Below are positions 8,717-16,315 of a stretch of 64,000 nt of DNA, in pieces. The translations under genes and the position numbers were made by a program. The stretch comes from Methanomethylovorans sp041447285 (GTDB lineage Archaea > Halobacteriota > Methanosarcinia > Methanosarcinales > Methanosarcinaceae). The stretch covers positions 1 to 64,000 of the forward strand of contig NZ_JBGMEB010000010.1 of the NCBI RefSeq assembly GCF_041447285.1, given 5' to 3'. Position 1 is the stretch's first letter; each line of letters begins with the position of its first letter. Under the pieces are notes generated by a model. It was not told where the DNA came from, made no database searches, and saw nothing but the letters and a program-made list of their open reading frames with translations.

Positions 8717-9095
8717 GATCGATGACTGTAAATCCCTCTACACGCAACATGCTCGCAGCTATTTTTTTGCCTAGATCGTGTATGTCATTTTTGACAGTAC
8801 CCATGATTATGGTTCCTTTATGCTCAGGTACCATTTCTGTTACTGCAGCTTCTTCAAGGATCATTTTGGTAACATTTTCCATAATATTCGAGGATAAAAT
8901 GAACTGCGCAAGGAAATATTCCTTCTCATCAAACTTCCTGCCGATCTCCACCATGGCTTCTGCCAGTTTGTTTAGAAGCTTTCTAGGCTCATATTTATTT
9001 TCCATCCATTCTCTGGCAGTTTCAATGACTTTCTTTTCATTGATCTGCACAAGAGCATCATATCCTATGGCTAGGAGTTTATCTTCCTTCAACAT
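8712..9095 (-). pseudogene. C-terminally truncated corrinoid (B12-binding) protein
   Basis: 127 residues are left of a methyltransferase corrinoid protein (MtmC/MtbC/MttC/MtaC type, normally a little over 200). The N-terminal helical cap is complete (about 1-88). The B12-binding Rossmann domain begins with GTIIMGTVKNDIHDLGKK, with the DxHxxG cobalt-ligand motif Asp104, His106 and Gly109. The frame ends abruptly after GFTVIDL, where the intact family continues with several more strands. In methanogens these proteins carry methyl groups from methylamines or methanol to coenzyme M. With half the corrin pocket missing it should be inactive. The break point coincides with the start of the unrelated gene fragment downstream. 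No partner methyltransferase is nearby. Confidence 0.8.
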
Positions 9096-9402
9096 GTTTC
9101 CTATCTTAAGGGAAACAGGAGATTGATAAATAGTTTTTGATATAGCTTTTCTGATTAGATATAGAATTGGCTTAAAATCTTAGATCTCGTCGAAGAGATG
9201 AAAATAGGTGTCTTGGTCGTGAATCATGAAAAAATTTAATAAATAGATTGTGTCACGATGTTGTTCATATTTCTGACTTAGTTAAGGTTTGAATCTGAGG
9301 TTATTGTTTTAGCTTACTGGTTATTTGACAGGCTGCCCTTCTGCGCGCCCTAAATCGTATCCATGTTTGGATGGCAAGAGATCGATTTGAGGGTTGTCAT
9401 TC
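9096..9402. other. AT-rich intergenic stretch
   Basis: About 300 bp between the corrinoid fragment and the fic operator array. I see no gene or RNA. The 13-mer GGCTGCCCTTCTG at 9331-9343 recurs with one mismatch at 10726-10738, beyond the fic gene. Confidence 0.4.
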
Positions 9403-9545
9403 TAAGTAAAGGAACATTAACTTAAAGTTGAAGATACAATTTTAAGTAAAGAAACCTTAACTTAAAATGCAAACTAGATTCTAAGTAAAGGATGCTTAAC
9501 TTAAACTATGTAAGTGAACTCTTAGTAAAGGATCGTTGTCTTATG
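9402..9545 (+). promoter_or_regulatory. array of four palindromic repeats (about 40-bp period) upstream of fic
   Basis: TAAGTAAAG-type units start at 9403, 9443, 9482 and 9522, that is 40, 39 and 40 bp apart. The best unit, at 9442-9465, reads TTAAGTAAAG....CTTAACTTAA, an imperfect inverted repeat with arms of about ten bases. The fourth copy is degenerate and overlaps the likely start of the Fic protein. The constant spacing of close to four helical turns places all copies on one DNA face. The downstream gene ends in a winged helix-turn-helix, so autoregulation is a reasonable inference. Confidence 0.65.
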
Positions 9546-10694
9546 AATGACAGAGCCGGGAAATTTGTGTTGACGCCTGAAGGTTACAGATCTTTCATAC
9601 CCAAAGAGTTGCCACCAGAGCCTCCTATCCAATATGATGATGAACTGCATTTGCTGCTTTCAAAGGCCGACAGGGATCTTGCAAGGCTTGATGGCATCAC
9701 CTCGGTTCTACCAAACCCGGACCTTTTCATTGCAATGTACGTTAAGAAAGAAGCTCTTCTGAGTTCACAGATCGAAGGCACACAGGCGTCCCTTGAAGGA
9801 GTTCTGGAATTTGAAGCGGACCTTGTACCAAAAGAAGATATAAGCGAAGTAAAGGAAGTCGTAAATTACATCAAAGCCTTAAACTATGGAATTGAAAGAC
9901 TGGTCGAAACCTCGATGTCCCTGGACCTCATTAAAGAGATTCATAAGACCCTGCTGGAGGGAACAAGAGGGGATGGGCTGAATTCCGGCAATTTCAAAGT
10001 TCTTCAGAATTATATAGGTACACCAGGCGCTTCAATAAGAGAAGCGATGTTTGTACCACCAACACCGGCTATAACCATACCTGCAATGCAAGCATTGGAA
10101 GGGTTCCTGAATGAAAAAGACAACATTCCGGTGCTTATCAAGATCGGATTGATACATGCCCAGTTCGAAACCATTCATCCATTCCTTGATGGCAACGGCA
10201 GGATGGGACGGCTTATCATCACCTTCTATCTTGTCTGGAAAGAAATACTGTCAAAGCCGCTTCTGTACCTGAGTTTTTACCTGAAGAACAATAGAAGCGA
10301 ATATTATGACCTGCTTATGAAAGTACGTACGGAAGGCGCGTGGGAAGATTGGCTTAAGTTCTTCCTCAAAGGTGTTAGTGAAACCTCCCAGGAAGCGGTT
10401 AACACCGCAAGGGAGATCATAAAATTAAAAGACGATATGACAAATAAGGTCTATGAGAACTCGATCTCAAGCATCCACGCCATAAGGTTGATAAATCTGC
10501 TGTTCGACAGGCCCCTTATCAGCAGCAAGGACATTGCTGATAGGTTAAATATATCGTCCGTCACTGCAAATAACCTTGTAACCAGATTTGAGGAAATCGG
10601 TATTCTGAACGAGATCACTGGTAAAAAAAGATATAAGATGTACCTTTTCAAGGAATACGTTGACATAATAAGCAGAGGCACGAATATCATTTAG
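9543..10694 (+). CDS. fic: Fic family protein with C-terminal winged helix
   Basis: 383 residues from ATG 9543. An upstream ATG at 9492 is open but lies inside the operator repeats, and the family N-terminus matches MNDRAGKFVLTPEGY. Fic enzymes transfer AMP (or another nucleotide part) to protein hydroxyls. The full active motif HPFLDGNGRMGR is at 212-223. An autoinhibitory helix motif SSQIEG (74-79; S/T-xxx-E-G) lies on the N-terminal side, making this a class II, self-restrained Fic. Residues about 320-383 form a winged helix (ISSKDIADRLNISSVTANNL), typical of Fic/DOC proteins that bind their own promoter. The gene is monocistronic and preceded by a four-unit palindrome array. The target protein is unknown. 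Confidence 0.92.
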   Translation: MNDRAGKFVLTPEGYRSFIPKELPPEPPIQYDDELHLLLSKADRDLARLDGITSVLPNPDLFIAMYVKKEALLSSQIEGTQASLEGVLEFEADLVPKEDISEVKEVVNYIKALNYGIERLVETSMSLDLIKEIHKTLLEGTRGDGLNSGNFKVLQNYIGTPGASIREAMFVPPTPAITIPAMQALEGFLNEKDNIPVLIKIGLIHAQFETIHPFLDGNGRMGRLIITFYLVWKEILSKPLLYLSFYLKNNRSEYYDLLMKVRTEGAWEDWLKFFLKGVSETSQEAVNTAREIIKLKDDMTNKVYENSISSIHAIRLINLLFDRPLISSKDIADRLNISSVTANNLVTRFEEIGILNEITGKKRYKMYLFKEYVDIISRGTNII

Positions 10695-10795
10695 AGTGGG
10701 TTTCAACTTGTTTTAATTATAGATGGGCTGCCCTTTTGTACGTTACTCCGCTACACAAATCAATTTTAATATACAAGAACCGCTTATGAATAGTT

Positions 10796-11002
10796 ATGCA
10801 GTATACAATAGTCCTTGAGGCTGCAGAAGAAGGTGGATACACTGCACGCTGCCTGGAACTTCCGGCAGCGATAAGTGAAGGGGATACCAAAGAGGAAGCT
10901 CTGGAGAACATCAAGGAAGCTATCGAGCTGGTTCTTGAAGTTACCGAGGAGCTGGCCAGGGTACTTGGCGAGATAGCAAAGGTTGATGTTGCAAGTGCCT
11001 GA
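10796..11002 (+). CDS. hicB: HicB-family antitoxin-like protein
   Basis: 68 residues forming the HicB partial RNase-H-like fold: MQYTIVLEAAEEGGYTARCL, then LPAAISEGDTKEEALENIKEAI and a final helix. HicB neutralises HicA, an mRNA-cleaving toxin. There is no added DNA-binding domain, as in short HicB variants. A TATA-like TTTTAATATA lies about 25-35 bp before the ATG, so the transcript may be leaderless. The hicA frame overlaps its 3' end by 17 bases but is disrupted, leaving an antitoxin with no visible working toxin. Confidence 0.85.
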   Translation: MQYTIVLEAAEEGGYTARCLELPAAISEGDTKEEALENIKEAIELVLEVTEELARVLGEIAKVDVASA

Positions 11003-11200
11003 ACTGCCAGTGATCTCCGGCCAGAAGGCTATCAAGGCGCTCTGGTGAAACTTGATTTTGTAGTAGTTAGGCAAAAGGGAAGTCACGTATTTTTGCAACG
11101 CGGACACGATCCAGTAACTGTACCTTAACATGATCCACTTAAAATAGGTACTTTGAACAGTATTCTGAAGCAAGCCAATGTCCCGCTGGAAGATTTTTAA
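10986..11200 (+). pseudogene. hicA: decayed hicA toxin gene
   Basis: Starting at ATG 10986, overlapping hicB, one frame reads MLQVPELPVISGQKAIKALW, then stops at 11046. A shift to the next frame gives KLDFVVVRQKGSHVFLQRGH (11048 on), an in-frame TAA at 11126, and then HDPLKIGTLNSILKQANVPL ending at the TAA 11198-11200. The composite matches HicA: the GSHV catalytic-His region and the GTLxSILKQA helix. At least one frameshift and one nonsense change are needed, so the toxin should be dead. Confidence 0.85.
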
Positions 11201-11349
11201 AGAAACGATAGAGAATTTCGTAAATCCATGACCTCCGATGGAACTTATCTATCTTGTATTGCACAGCTCTTAAATACACACAACTAAGAACACTTCTATT
11301 GCTTTACTGTCAAAGAAGGGTTATACTTTACAATATGAGGGGAACAACA

Positions 11350-12153
11350 ATGGAAAGAAATGAAAGAGATTCAATTATCAAAATTATCACGGCAATAACT
11401 TTTCTGGTAATGGTTATCGTCAATGGTCTGGCCAACGCCCTCCCGATCAATGGAGTGAACACTGGGCAGATCTCAGATTCCTATCCTAATCTCTTTGCCC
11501 CTGCTGGACTTACCTTTGCTATCTGGGGACTCATATACCTGCTGCTTGCAGGATATACATTGCACCAGCTTGGCTTTTTCCGAGATCATACAAATGCCAT
11601 GAGGTCCGAGCTGTTAAGTAGAACCGGAGTACTGTTCTCAGTTTCTTCCATTGCCAATACAGCCTGGATATTCGCCTGGCATTATCACATGATCCCATTG
11701 TCCATGTTACTGATGATAGTGATCCTTGTTTGTCTGATACAGATAAATCAGGCGACGAAGAACCAAGGATTTTCTCAAAGAGAATATTTTTTCATTAGGC
11801 TCCCATTCAGTGTGTACTTTGGATGGATCACAGTGACAACTATTGCTAATGCTACTGTTCTTCTTGTCAGCATTGGATGGAAGGGTTTTGGTCTGGCCGA
11901 AGAGATCTGGGCCATCATAATGATAAGTGCAGGACTCATCATAGCGATCGCAACGATGCTAAGGAACAGAGATATCGCTTACGGACTTGTTATTGTCTGG
12001 GCCTATGCAGGAATACTACTGAAACACACTTCATCCGAAGGATTCGCTGGCGAGTATCCTGCAGTTATTACCACAACTGCAGTTTGTATTTTTGTGTTAC
12101 TCCTTGCAGAAGCATACATCCTGATGTCCGCAAGGAAAAGGACGGCCATTTAA
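11350..12153 (+). CDS. TspO/tryptophan-rich sensory-type membrane protein
   Basis: 267 residues from ATG 11350, chosen because GAGGGG lies just upstream; the frame is open further back but without a good ribosome site. About eight hydrophobic segments fill most of the length. The motifs ANALPINGVNTGQISDSYPN and APAGLTFAIWGLIYLLLAGY identify the larger TspO/MBR-related family (often annotated as tryptophan-rich sensory protein). The ligand and function of these longer relatives are unknown; true TspO binds tetrapyrroles. It stands alone between the hic remnant and a microprotein. Confidence 0.75.
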   Translation: MERNERDSIIKIITAITFLVMVIVNGLANALPINGVNTGQISDSYPNLFAPAGLTFAIWGLIYLLLAGYTLHQLGFFRDHTNAMRSELLSRTGVLFSVSSIANTAWIFAWHYHMIPLSMLLMIVILVCLIQINQATKNQGFSQREYFFIRLPFSVYFGWITVTTIANATVLLVSIGWKGFGLAEEIWAIIMISAGLIIAIATMLRNRDIAYGLVIVWAYAGILLKHTSSEGFAGEYPAVITTTAVCIFVLLLAEAYILMSARKRTAI

Positions 12154-12408
12154 AGACACTATTTATGAGGTAAATTTTAGCTTCAAAGTTTTTTTATTTT
12201 TCCTTCTTTTCTAGTGCATCAACAAGTATGGTGTAGCAAGCATATCTCATCATAATGAGCATAAGTATATTCAATACTATAGAAATGATTATATACATAT
12301 TTTGAGAAGGTATGTATCAGATCAATAGCAAGGTGACGGAACCACAAAGCGATCCTAAAGGTTGAAAGTGGATTCCTAGCCTGAAAAACAAAAGAGGAGA
12401 AAAACAAT

Positions 12409-12534
12409 ATGGAATTTATAACTGTAACCTGTCAGAACTGTGGTAGTAAAATGTATGTTCAGAGCAAATCAGCACGCAAGGAGATGTACTGTACAATCCA
12501 CTGCCTGGAGTCAAGCAGCTCATCAAAGATTTAA
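12409..12534 (+). CDS. 41-residue zinc-ribbon-like microprotein
   Basis: Short frame with a GAGGAG ribosome site 8 bases before ATG 12409 and a TATA-like box (TTATATACATA) near 12291. The product begins MEFITVTCQNCGSKMYV and has Cys pairs CQNC and CTIHC, enough for one small zinc knuckle. The tail HCLESSSSSKI closely matches a degenerate relative at 30786-30902, which argues that the frame is real. Function unknown; possibly a small nucleic-acid or protein-binding regulator. Confidence 0.75.
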   Translation: MEFITVTCQNCGSKMYVQSKSARKEMYCTIHCLESSSSSKI

Positions 12535-12658
12535 GCTTTTTTCTAACGCTCACACCCCATCTTTCTTTTGACTTCTTTTAACTCGGCAATCTGAAAAACT
12601 GGGGAGTGGTCTTCAATACAAATATATTGAAGCATCCTTTTTTCAAAAATAGAATGAA

Positions 12659-12952
12659 TCAGCTGAATATATCTTTCAGATCAGCTGTACAAAGTTTCAC
12701 ATCAAACTCCTTCAAACGGAAAAACTTCTTTGCACGCATATCGTTCTCTTCAAGCCGCAGGTCACTTTCCACAAAGCCTGCTTTTTCAAGGCGCTTGAGG
12801 TGCAGGTCCACTACCTGCCTTGAAAGATTCAGATCTTTGGCAAGCTCATAGATGTATCTTTCCCTTTCAGACAGCATGTACAATAATTGTATTCTCACTG
12901 GATGAGCCAGTGCTTCCCCTATGTGTACTATTTGTTCAAGTGATTGGGTCAT
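12659..12952 (-). CDS. ArsR-like winged-helix transcriptional regulator
   Basis: 97 residues. The N-terminal half is a clear ArsR-type winged helix: EALAHPVRIQLLYMLSERER, then the recognition helix NLSRQVVDLHLKRLEKAGFV and a wing ending ARKFFRL-like sequence. No metal-binding Cys cluster is evident, so the signal is unknown. It follows a small membrane protein (13016-13258) and a secreted protein (13341-13787) on the same strand, and may control them. Confidence 0.85.
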   Translation of the reverse strand: MTQSLEQIVHIGEALAHPVRIQLLYMLSERERYIYELAKDLNLSRQVVDLHLKRLEKAGFVESDLRLEENDMRAKKFFRLKEFDVKLCTADLKDIFS

Positions 12953-13015
12953 TCAGGAACCATCTCTGAGCCAGCCCTATTATACTTTCGATCGCTATAA
13001 GTCTATCTTTTGAGA

Positions 13016-13258
13016 TCAGATTTCATTGAGCTTGTTCCTTATCTCTTCCACTGTTTTCTTGATCTCTTCCACGTCCTTTTCTACCTTCACGAGCCTCTCA
13101 TTGTTACCTGAACCTACAAAATTAGATCTGTTAAGCAACATGACCACAACTACGACTATAATAAGTACAATCAATAGTTCGACAAACAAACCAAGGAAAC
13201 CGCCATAAATGCCATATCCCATCATGCCTACCAAGAAATTCACCTCTATATGTTCCAT
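13016..13258 (-). CDS. small membrane protein with coiled-coil tail
   Basis: 80 residues: a glycine-rich N-terminus, one strongly hydrophobic helix (FLGLFVELLIVLIIVVVVVMLL, about 21-42), and a charged helical tail (VKVEKDVEEIKKTVEEIRNK) with heptad spacing. It probably oligomerises through the cytoplasmic coiled coil. Co-directional with the ArsR-like regulator and the secreted protein. Function unknown. Confidence 0.7.
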   Translation of the reverse strand: MEHIEVNFLVGMMGYGIYGGFLGLFVELLIVLIIVVVVVMLLNRSNFVGSGNNERLVKVEKDVEEIKKTVEEIRNKLNEI

Positions 13259-13340
13259 AAACAGTCATTTTTTAATAAATAATATATGTTTTTTCGGATT
13301 TAAAGAGCACTTCATAATATTCAAGAAATGGAGATGGGAT

Positions 13341-13787
13341 TTAATATCTCCTCACACCCATCATGCCATAACCCCTGCCCATTCCCTGTCTATACTGGCC
13401 CATGGCAGTATATTGTGAAGCGAAGAAGTCAGGGTAAACCTCGCCTGTATATGCATCGATGCGGCCTTGCTTGGCAGTGTCATCTACAGTGTAATAGACT
13501 ACCCACCATCTCCCCATCTGGTAAATATCATCTTCTGTTACAGCAGCTGAAATATTCTCTTTGGCTATCATAAGAGCTTCATCTACAGTCTTCACCTTGA
13601 GTTCCTGACCTACATAGGCAGTGCAGTAACCTGGGCCATATCCATTCACACCTGCACCCCAGTTGCAAAATCCTCCTACATAACCGGGAGCACGCTGCAA
13701 GAGAGGTGTCTCAGCACTTACTAGGGCAGTTGCAGCCAACCCTGTAAGAAGTACTATTGCAAGTATTGCTATTGTTCTGTTTCTCAT
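13341..13787 (-). CDS. secreted small protein with PepSY-like region
   Basis: 148 residues from ATG 13787, preferred over 13808 because AGAGG lies 7 bases before it. A signal peptide (RNRTIAILAIVLLTGLAATA) ends near SAETP. The mature part has a Gly/Tyr/Cys-rich segment, then KTVDEALMIAKENI...WWVVYYTVDD...GRIDAYTGEVYP, which resembles PepSY domains. The tail is Gly/Met/Arg-rich. The promoter region (13815-13860) holds ATATGTAGT twice and TATA-like runs. Its substrate is unknown; the neighbours suggest an envelope-stress or metal role by inference. Confidence 0.7.
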   Translation of the reverse strand: MRNRTIAILAIVLLTGLAATALVSAETPLLQRAPGYVGGFCNWGAGVNGYGPGYCTAYVGQELKVKTVDEALMIAKENISAAVTEDDIYQMGRWWVVYYTVDDTAKQGRIDAYTGEVYPDFFASQYTAMGQYRQGMGRGYGMMGVRRY

Positions 13788-13932
13788 CTTGTTGCCTCTT
13801 GAATTCATTTCAGATATATGTAGTGGATATAATACATATAGTGTATATGTAGTATATATGACTGTTGGATCACACTATTCCTCAAAAGGAAAACAGCAAA
13901 ATGAATGGCTAAGCAAGAAGTAACAGGTTTGA

Positions 13933-14205
13933 TTTCAATGTGACGAAATCGCGCAGTTTCATGAGTCCTGTGTATGGCATAATGCTGTATTTCGCGGGCA
14001 AGATGCTGAATCAGAAAGTGATCCTACTATCCTATTGGATTTTCTCTTATACAATTCGAATATAGTTGGATCTGAGATCATTGACACATACCCCTTGACG
14101 GGAAAAAGAGTGTTATTTACCGTATCAGCATATTTGTATACAAGGAGCCTGACAATGTTTGGGCTGTTGTCGAAAGAATTCTTTATGGAATTGGATGCCG
14201 ATTAA
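13933..14205 (+). pseudogene. possible gene remnant without a start codon
   Basis: A 90-codon open stretch within a 760-bp gap. It reads as coherent protein (for example SEIIDTYPLTGKRVLFTVSA near its middle), but has no ATG, GTG or TTG with a ribosome site at its beginning, which follows a TGA at 13930. I do not recognise the family. It may be the 3' end of a decayed gene, or chance. Confidence 0.3.
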
Positions 14206-14552
14206 GGGTATAAGAACAGAAGTAATTTGATCATGGTACTGTCATTTTCACATGGCTTAATGTTATATCCGGAATAGTTCAACATGAACATATCCATGGC
14301 AAAAAGACTGGTATAGCTGTTGTCATGCTGTTTATCAGCTGGCTTAGCTTACCTTGGTAATTAGATATATGATGAGACCTTGCTTACGAGATATAAGAAC
14401 TGCTTTAGGATTGGAACCCTTGACTATGCCTGAAGCCAGCAGCACATCCACTGAACCAAGTTCCTCCTACAATAAAACATAAGATGTCACAAATGAAAAA
14501 TTCAGTCTTAGAGGGGTTATTTAATCCTTAGTTCACAGTGGAGGGTTGATCA
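14206..14552. other. intergenic stretch
   Basis: About 350 bp before the TPR gene. A minus-strand open segment of about 40 codons (ELGSVDVLLASGIVKGSNPK region, near 14360-14460) is the only coding-like trace and has no start. No RNA gene or repeat seen. Confidence 0.3.
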
Positions 14553-15323
14553 ATGAAATTTCTTGACAAATTTTTTACTGTTGATGCTGCAAAGAAAAGC
14601 ATCAAAAAGACGCATAATGATGCGTTGCAGGCTTATAATAAAGGATATATTCTTCTTAAGATGCACAAATTTGAACAGGCCATAGTTGCTTATGATCTGG
14701 CAGAGCAACTATGGGCAGAAGAGATATGTATGCTCAAACTCGATGATGATCATGAAGCAGCAAAAGGGTTAACATCAAATCTTATTAATTCGTGGTACAG
14801 CAAAATCTATGCACACTATATGTTGGAGCAATACCATACATCACTTGAACTTCTTGAAAAAATACTCATGAAATTCCCAGATGATCCCGAAATTCTGTTC
14901 AGAAAAGGCTTTGTGCTTTATGCAGCTCAGAGATATGATGAAGCTTTGATTAATCTGGAAACTGCATTGGAAAAATATGGAGATTTTCCCGAAGGATGGT
15001 ACTGCAAGGGAAATGTACTAAGAGAACTTAGAAATTATGAAGCTGCACTTGCGGCTTTTGACCAGTCCATAGCATGCTCTCACCCCCTTCAATTCCAGTT
15101 CCCACGGTTCACATGGATCTCACTTAATTCATCTTCAAGGATTCAAATGGATAATGCAGAGGCATGGTATTGCAAAGGAGAAATACTTTTTAAGCAAAAA
15201 AGGTATGAAGAAGCCCTCGAAGCTTTTAATCAATCATTAAAAATCAAACCTGGATTTGAGGATGCTATAAAGTTCAGGGAAATAGTGTTTCAAGAACTTG
15301 GCAAGAACAAGAATAATAAATAA
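14553..15323 (+). CDS. tetratricopeptide-repeat protein
   Basis: 256 residues, start ATG 14553 after GGAGGG. At least five TPR-like units can be read: HNDALQAYNKGYILLKMHKF, SKIYAHYMLEQYHTSLELLE, ILFRKGFVLYAAQRYDEALI, GWYCKGNVLRELRNYEAALA and AWYCKGEILFKQKRYEEALE. Between units four and five there is a Ser/Phe-rich insert (about 180-205). No signal peptide or enzymatic domain is present. Presumably a soluble scaffold that binds peptides. Such proteins are abundant in Methanosarcinaceae; the partner is unknown. Confidence 0.8.
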   Translation: MKFLDKFFTVDAAKKSIKKTHNDALQAYNKGYILLKMHKFEQAIVAYDLAEQLWAEEICMLKLDDDHEAAKGLTSNLINSWYSKIYAHYMLEQYHTSLELLEKILMKFPDDPEILFRKGFVLYAAQRYDEALINLETALEKYGDFPEGWYCKGNVLRELRNYEAALAAFDQSIACSHPLQFQFPRFTWISLNSSSRIQMDNAEAWYCKGEILFKQKRYEEALEAFNQSLKIKPGFEDAIKFREIVFQELGKNKNNK

Positions 15324-15467
15324 GATCAAAAGCCAAAGATCGTTTTTGCAGCATAATTGTGTTCTGTTTTAATACTGTATGTCTTTATCAGTTCTATCAT
15401 TTTTTGGAAATTGAATGTTAGTGTCTTGCTGGCAATACAACATTCGAGTACCAAATGTCTTTCTGAA

Positions 15468-15881
15468 TCAGGGACTTTTTTGACTTTCCTTTCCACTTGA
15501 AACCTTATGTCTATACAGTGCGATTTCTATGGTTGTGCGCAGGTCCTCCTCCTCAAAAGGCTTGAGAATATAGCCATAGTGTTCGGTCAATTTTGCTCTC
15601 TCTAATGTTTCTTCATCCGAATATGCAGTAAGATATATCACAGGTATATTAAAACGACTACGAATCTCTCCGGCAGCATGTATGCCGTCGATCTCACCTT
15701 TGAGCATTATGTCCATCAGAACAAGATCTGGAAGTATTCCTTCAGCCTTGATGATTGCGTCTTCACCTGTTGACGCCACACCGGGGACTATATAACCCAG
15801 TTTCTGTAATCTTTTCTTTATTTCTAGAGCAACTATGTTCTCATCTTCAACTACAAGTATCTTGGCGTCGGTCATTTTCAC
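15468..15881 (-). CDS. single-domain response regulator
   Basis: 137 residues, a CheY-like receiver: acidic pocket VVEDEN (11-15), phosphoacceptor Asp57 in LVLMDIMLKG, Thr in YLTAY and Lys in YILKPF. No output domain follows, only a short basic tail. It overlaps by four bases the downstream end of a histidine kinase fragment (15878-16312), the usual order for this kinase/receiver pair in methanogens. Because the kinase has lost its phosphoacceptor region, the receiver would need another kinase. Confidence 0.9.
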   Translation of the reverse strand: MKMTDAKILVVEDENIVALEIKKRLQKLGYIVPGVASTGEDAIIKAEGILPDLVLMDIMLKGEIDGIHAAGEIRSRFNIPVIYLTAYSDEETLERAKLTEHYGYILKPFEEEDLRTTIEIALYRHKVSSGKESQKSP

Positions 15882-16312
15882 ACCTTAACCTTACATTTTA
15901 ACTCTTTAAAATGAATCTTGAAAGATGTCCCTCTGGTCCTTTCAAGTTCAATAGTTCCATTTATCTGATCAACAAGGGTCGTTACAAGCTGCAAGCCCAG
16001 AGAAGTTGTTTTCCTGAAATCGACATTTTCAGGGAATCCTATTCCATCATCACTTACCTCAAGAGTGAATTCATTACCATTAAGCTCAAGAGTGACGTTA
16101 ACATTTCCTTCTACTGCATTCTGAAACCCATGTTTAAGGGAATTGGATACCAATTCGTTTATAATCATTCCCAGAGGCATGGCAGTATCCATTCCCAAAT
16201 AAACATTCCCTATCTTCGAATTCAACTTGATCGACTTAGATTCCATAAAATAGGACTTTGACAGGAAATCCAGTAAATTTCGGGTATAATCTGCGAAATC
16301 AATTGTGGCCAT
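15878..16312 (-). pseudogene. sensor histidine kinase, ATPase domain only (5' truncated)
   Basis: 144 residues hold the end of a HisKA_2/HWE-type kinase: IDFADYTRNLLDFLSKSYFM of the dimerisation region, the N box NELVSNSLKHGF, the G1 box DDGIGFP and the GLQLVTTLVDQ lid region. The sensor domains and the phosphoacceptor His are absent. Sequence homologous to the family stops at the apparent start, about 16312, where an oppositely oriented permease fragment begins. The ATG at 16312 is likely fortuitous. An isolated ATPase domain could still be expressed, but cannot autophosphorylate. Confidence 0.8.
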
Positions 16313-16315
16313 ATC

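Noticed and set aside
9402..9545. CRISPR-like array before fic
   Set aside because: Only four degenerate units, palindromic throughout and spaced by short AT-rich sequence; operator array fits better.
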